Below are positions 62,041 through 64,000 of a stretch of 64,000 nucleotides of DNA, piece by piece; position 1 is the first letter of the stretch; the number at the start of each line of letters is the position of its first letter. This stretch comes from Callaeas wilsoni (lineage: Eukaryota > Chordata > Aves > Passeriformes > Callaeidae). The stretch lies in NCBI GenBank assembly GCA_013398955.1, contig VWPU01006300.1, positions 1 through 64,000 of the forward strand, written 5' to 3'. A model generated the notes under the pieces. It did not search any database. It saw only the letters and a program-made list of their open reading frames with translations, and was not told the DNA's origin. The translations under genes were made by a program, and so were the position numbers.

Positions 62041-62570
62041 AGAGCACCCCTCAAACGTGTTACCTTTGAGGCAGGTTAGCAGCTCAGGGCGCAGAGGTGC
62101 ACGTGCACAATCAGCAGAAAAGGGCATTAAGAGACTTGTCCCAAACACGTTGCCCTGGCTGCTGCAGGAAACAATCCTCACCCAAGTCAGTGCTTACTCA
62201 GAACTTACCTGGACGGACTTACTCACCAGGTATGTGGGCAGATTCCCCATGCCTGAATCACCCCAGTTTAATCCCCCAGCAAACCAACAAAAATAGCACA
62301 TTCCCATGCTCTGCTGTGCTCACCCAGAAATCTGCAGGAAGACGGCTGTTTGGAGAATCACTTGGATCCTGTCAAATTACATTGTCTGAGCCACAGTTCC
62401 AAACTGCAAACATAACAAAAGCTCAAAGAGGCCAATTGCTATTATGGCTTCAAGATGCAGCTGTCTTACGTGATACCTGGGGGTTTTCTCACCTTTGGTC
62501 AGTGATGCCTAAATATCTGAACTGTGCCATCGTTCTTCTGATGTATTGAAATGATATAAGAAGCACCCAG
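62041..62570. other. Unique stretch between two CR1 copies
   Basis: No exon or repeat is recognised. Confidence 0.3.
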
Positions 62571-62698
62571 AGAATCCCAGAATGGTCTGGGTCAGAAGCG
62601 ACCTCAAAGCCCATCCACCGCCTGCCATGGCTGGGGACACCTTCCACCAGAGCAGATTGCTCCAAGCCCTGTCTAAGCTGGCCTGGAACAGTTGCAGT
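62571..62698 (-). mobile_element. CR1 LINE 3' fragment, diverged
   Basis: 'agaatcccagaatggtctgg', 'gtcagaagcgacctcaaagc', 'gccatggctggggacacctt' and 'ctgtctaagctggcctggaa' follow the reverse-strand CR1 order with more substitutions than its neighbours. Confidence 0.87.
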
Positions 62699-64000
62699 CT
62701 TCTATTTCCCTAGAGGAAAAAAAAGCTTGTGTAGCACATGCTTTTTTCAAGTAATTTGTCTCAGCCTTCAACAGCAACAGAAGTGTTAAGACACTGTTGC
62801 TGCCTCAACTCCAAAAGTGAGTATAACTCCTCCTGTAACATTGCCCCAAACATACTCAATTCCAGCATTGAAGGGGCTGCAAAACAACAATTAGATGCCT
62901 CTAAGGCTCGTGTACTTCAAGAGTTTTAGCTCCACCCTAAATTACTTTACTTTCGAGAAACAGTATTTTTAAAAGTGACCGGAAGAAAAAAAATAAAGCA
63001 AGGTTTGTATCTTCTCCCGTTTTCTCCCACCCACACACTTCCCAGGGCGTCTTTGCACTGCCTTGAGCAAGATATTTCCAAATGTGCAATCTCACATGTT
63101 CCCTAAGACTTAGATTATTTCTTGATAATCACTTAATAATCATCATTTCAAAATTCAAGCCAGCATCTACAATATGCTTTTTTAGAATTTATTTTCAACA
63201 GAAAAACTAGAATAAAGATCACAAAATGCTCTGGGACACAGCAATTCACACCTACATAATGTCTGGTATGGCATTCTTATCAATTAAAGCAGCAACTTCC
63301 CCTTAAATAAATAAATAAAAAGTACTTGAGATGCTCAACACCTGCTGCATCAGCGTGTTAGTATTAAGTATATCAGTGAGTATTTTTATAGACCATTAAT
63401 AATGCGTGCATCATCTTGGCTAAGGTGTTTTAAAGCCTTTTCATGAAGGATTAAAAATTAAGTTTTTTCCACCATCTTTCCTTGGTTTTCCATCTTGCTA
63501 AAGCGTAAAACCATCTAGTGCTAGTCTCAGCCTGGACCTGACACATTCAGCTAGTACCTACCCCTGCAGATCATCACCGTGGAACCTCAAGGTATTTTCA
63601 GCACCCTAAAGACCACTGAAGGCAATTCGTATTTTCCTCTCCCCGTTTCTAAGCACACAACATACTTGATATGAGAAATGTTTAATGTTTGATCAAGCAG
63701 TGATGTTGGGAGCTACGCAACACGGGGAAGGCAGATTTTACTGCGGTAAAGTCTGTGTAACAGGCTAATAATATTAATTGCACTGTTATTAAACTAATGT
63801 AACAGCATCTAAAACTGATTGGCTGCTTACCACGAATTTCCTACAAAAAATACAGAAGTGTACGCTTTTGAATGCTGACTTTGCAACAGTGAGACATGCA
63901 AGAACCTGGAAGCAGCCCACTTTTTTTTCTTATCCACTTATCTTTTCTTTATCCACTGAGGAAAAACTAACGAAGCACTATCACCCAGAACTGTTTTATC
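62699..64000. other. Unique AT-rich stretch to the window end
   Basis: Contains an (AAAT)n run at about 63,304-63,320. No exon or repeat family is recognised. Confidence 0.35.

Noticed and set aside
61766..62296. 176-codon plus-strand frame
   Set aside because: Its centre is the reverse strand of a CR1 3' end. The same peptide pattern recurs at other CR1 copies in the window.
1..64000. tRNA, rRNA, snRNA or CRISPR features
   Set aside because: I looked for T-loop motifs, rRNA blocks and regularly spaced short direct repeats with unique spacers. None was seen; the regular repeats are contiguous tandem arrays without spacers.

Overview
The window reads as vertebrate nuclear DNA, most likely from a bird and probably a songbird. 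About twenty copies or fragments of the avian CR1 LINE are present, most recognisable by the 3'-end block GGTCCCTTCCAACCCAAACC or its reverse complement. There are also several solitary retroviral LTRs, GC-rich minisatellites and a sharp CpG island. There is no bacterial-style gene organisation, operon, phage or CRISPR. The songbird assignment is an inference from repeat style and was not searched.

Layout. Positions 548-1545 hold a CpG island, the best candidate for a promoter or first exon, with donor-like splice signals on both strands. From there to about 11.3 kb the DNA is mostly unique and non-coding, with scattered CR1 3' ends. From 11,388 to 12,896 there is a block of minisatellites: 14 near-identical 44-bp units, a 125-bp higher-order repeat built from the same CTGGGAGCCA-like core, and four 41-bp units. 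From 13.9 to 18.5 kb is a nest of insertions: a roughly 360-bp inverted repeat whose arms lie about 1.7 kb apart, a CR1 broken by both a solo LTR and one arm, a second CR1, and a second solo LTR. From 21.6 to 25.4 kb there are a 49-bp tandem array containing the only N in the window, a longer CR1 and a 140-bp tandem triplication. An 812-bp LTR flanked by a 5-bp duplication lies at 26,994-27,805. From 28 to 44 kb the DNA is largely unique, with CR1 pieces and a 161-bp tandem duplication. From 44.5 to 51.6 kb there are two more solo LTRs and tandem duplications of 140, 166 and 242 bp. From 51.6 to 64 kb the DNA is mostly unique, with four CR1 pieces or remnants.

I could not recognise any protein-coding gene. 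The open frames are short, overlap on both strands and often fall inside repeats. The window is best read as intergenic or long-intron sequence downstream of, or flanking, a CpG-island promoter. The clearest results are structural: four solo LTRs of one family (three with perfect 6-bp target duplications), one longer LTR with a 5-bp duplication, the inverted repeat nested in CR1, and an unusual number of local tandem duplications. I found no evidence for a new multi-gene biological system.
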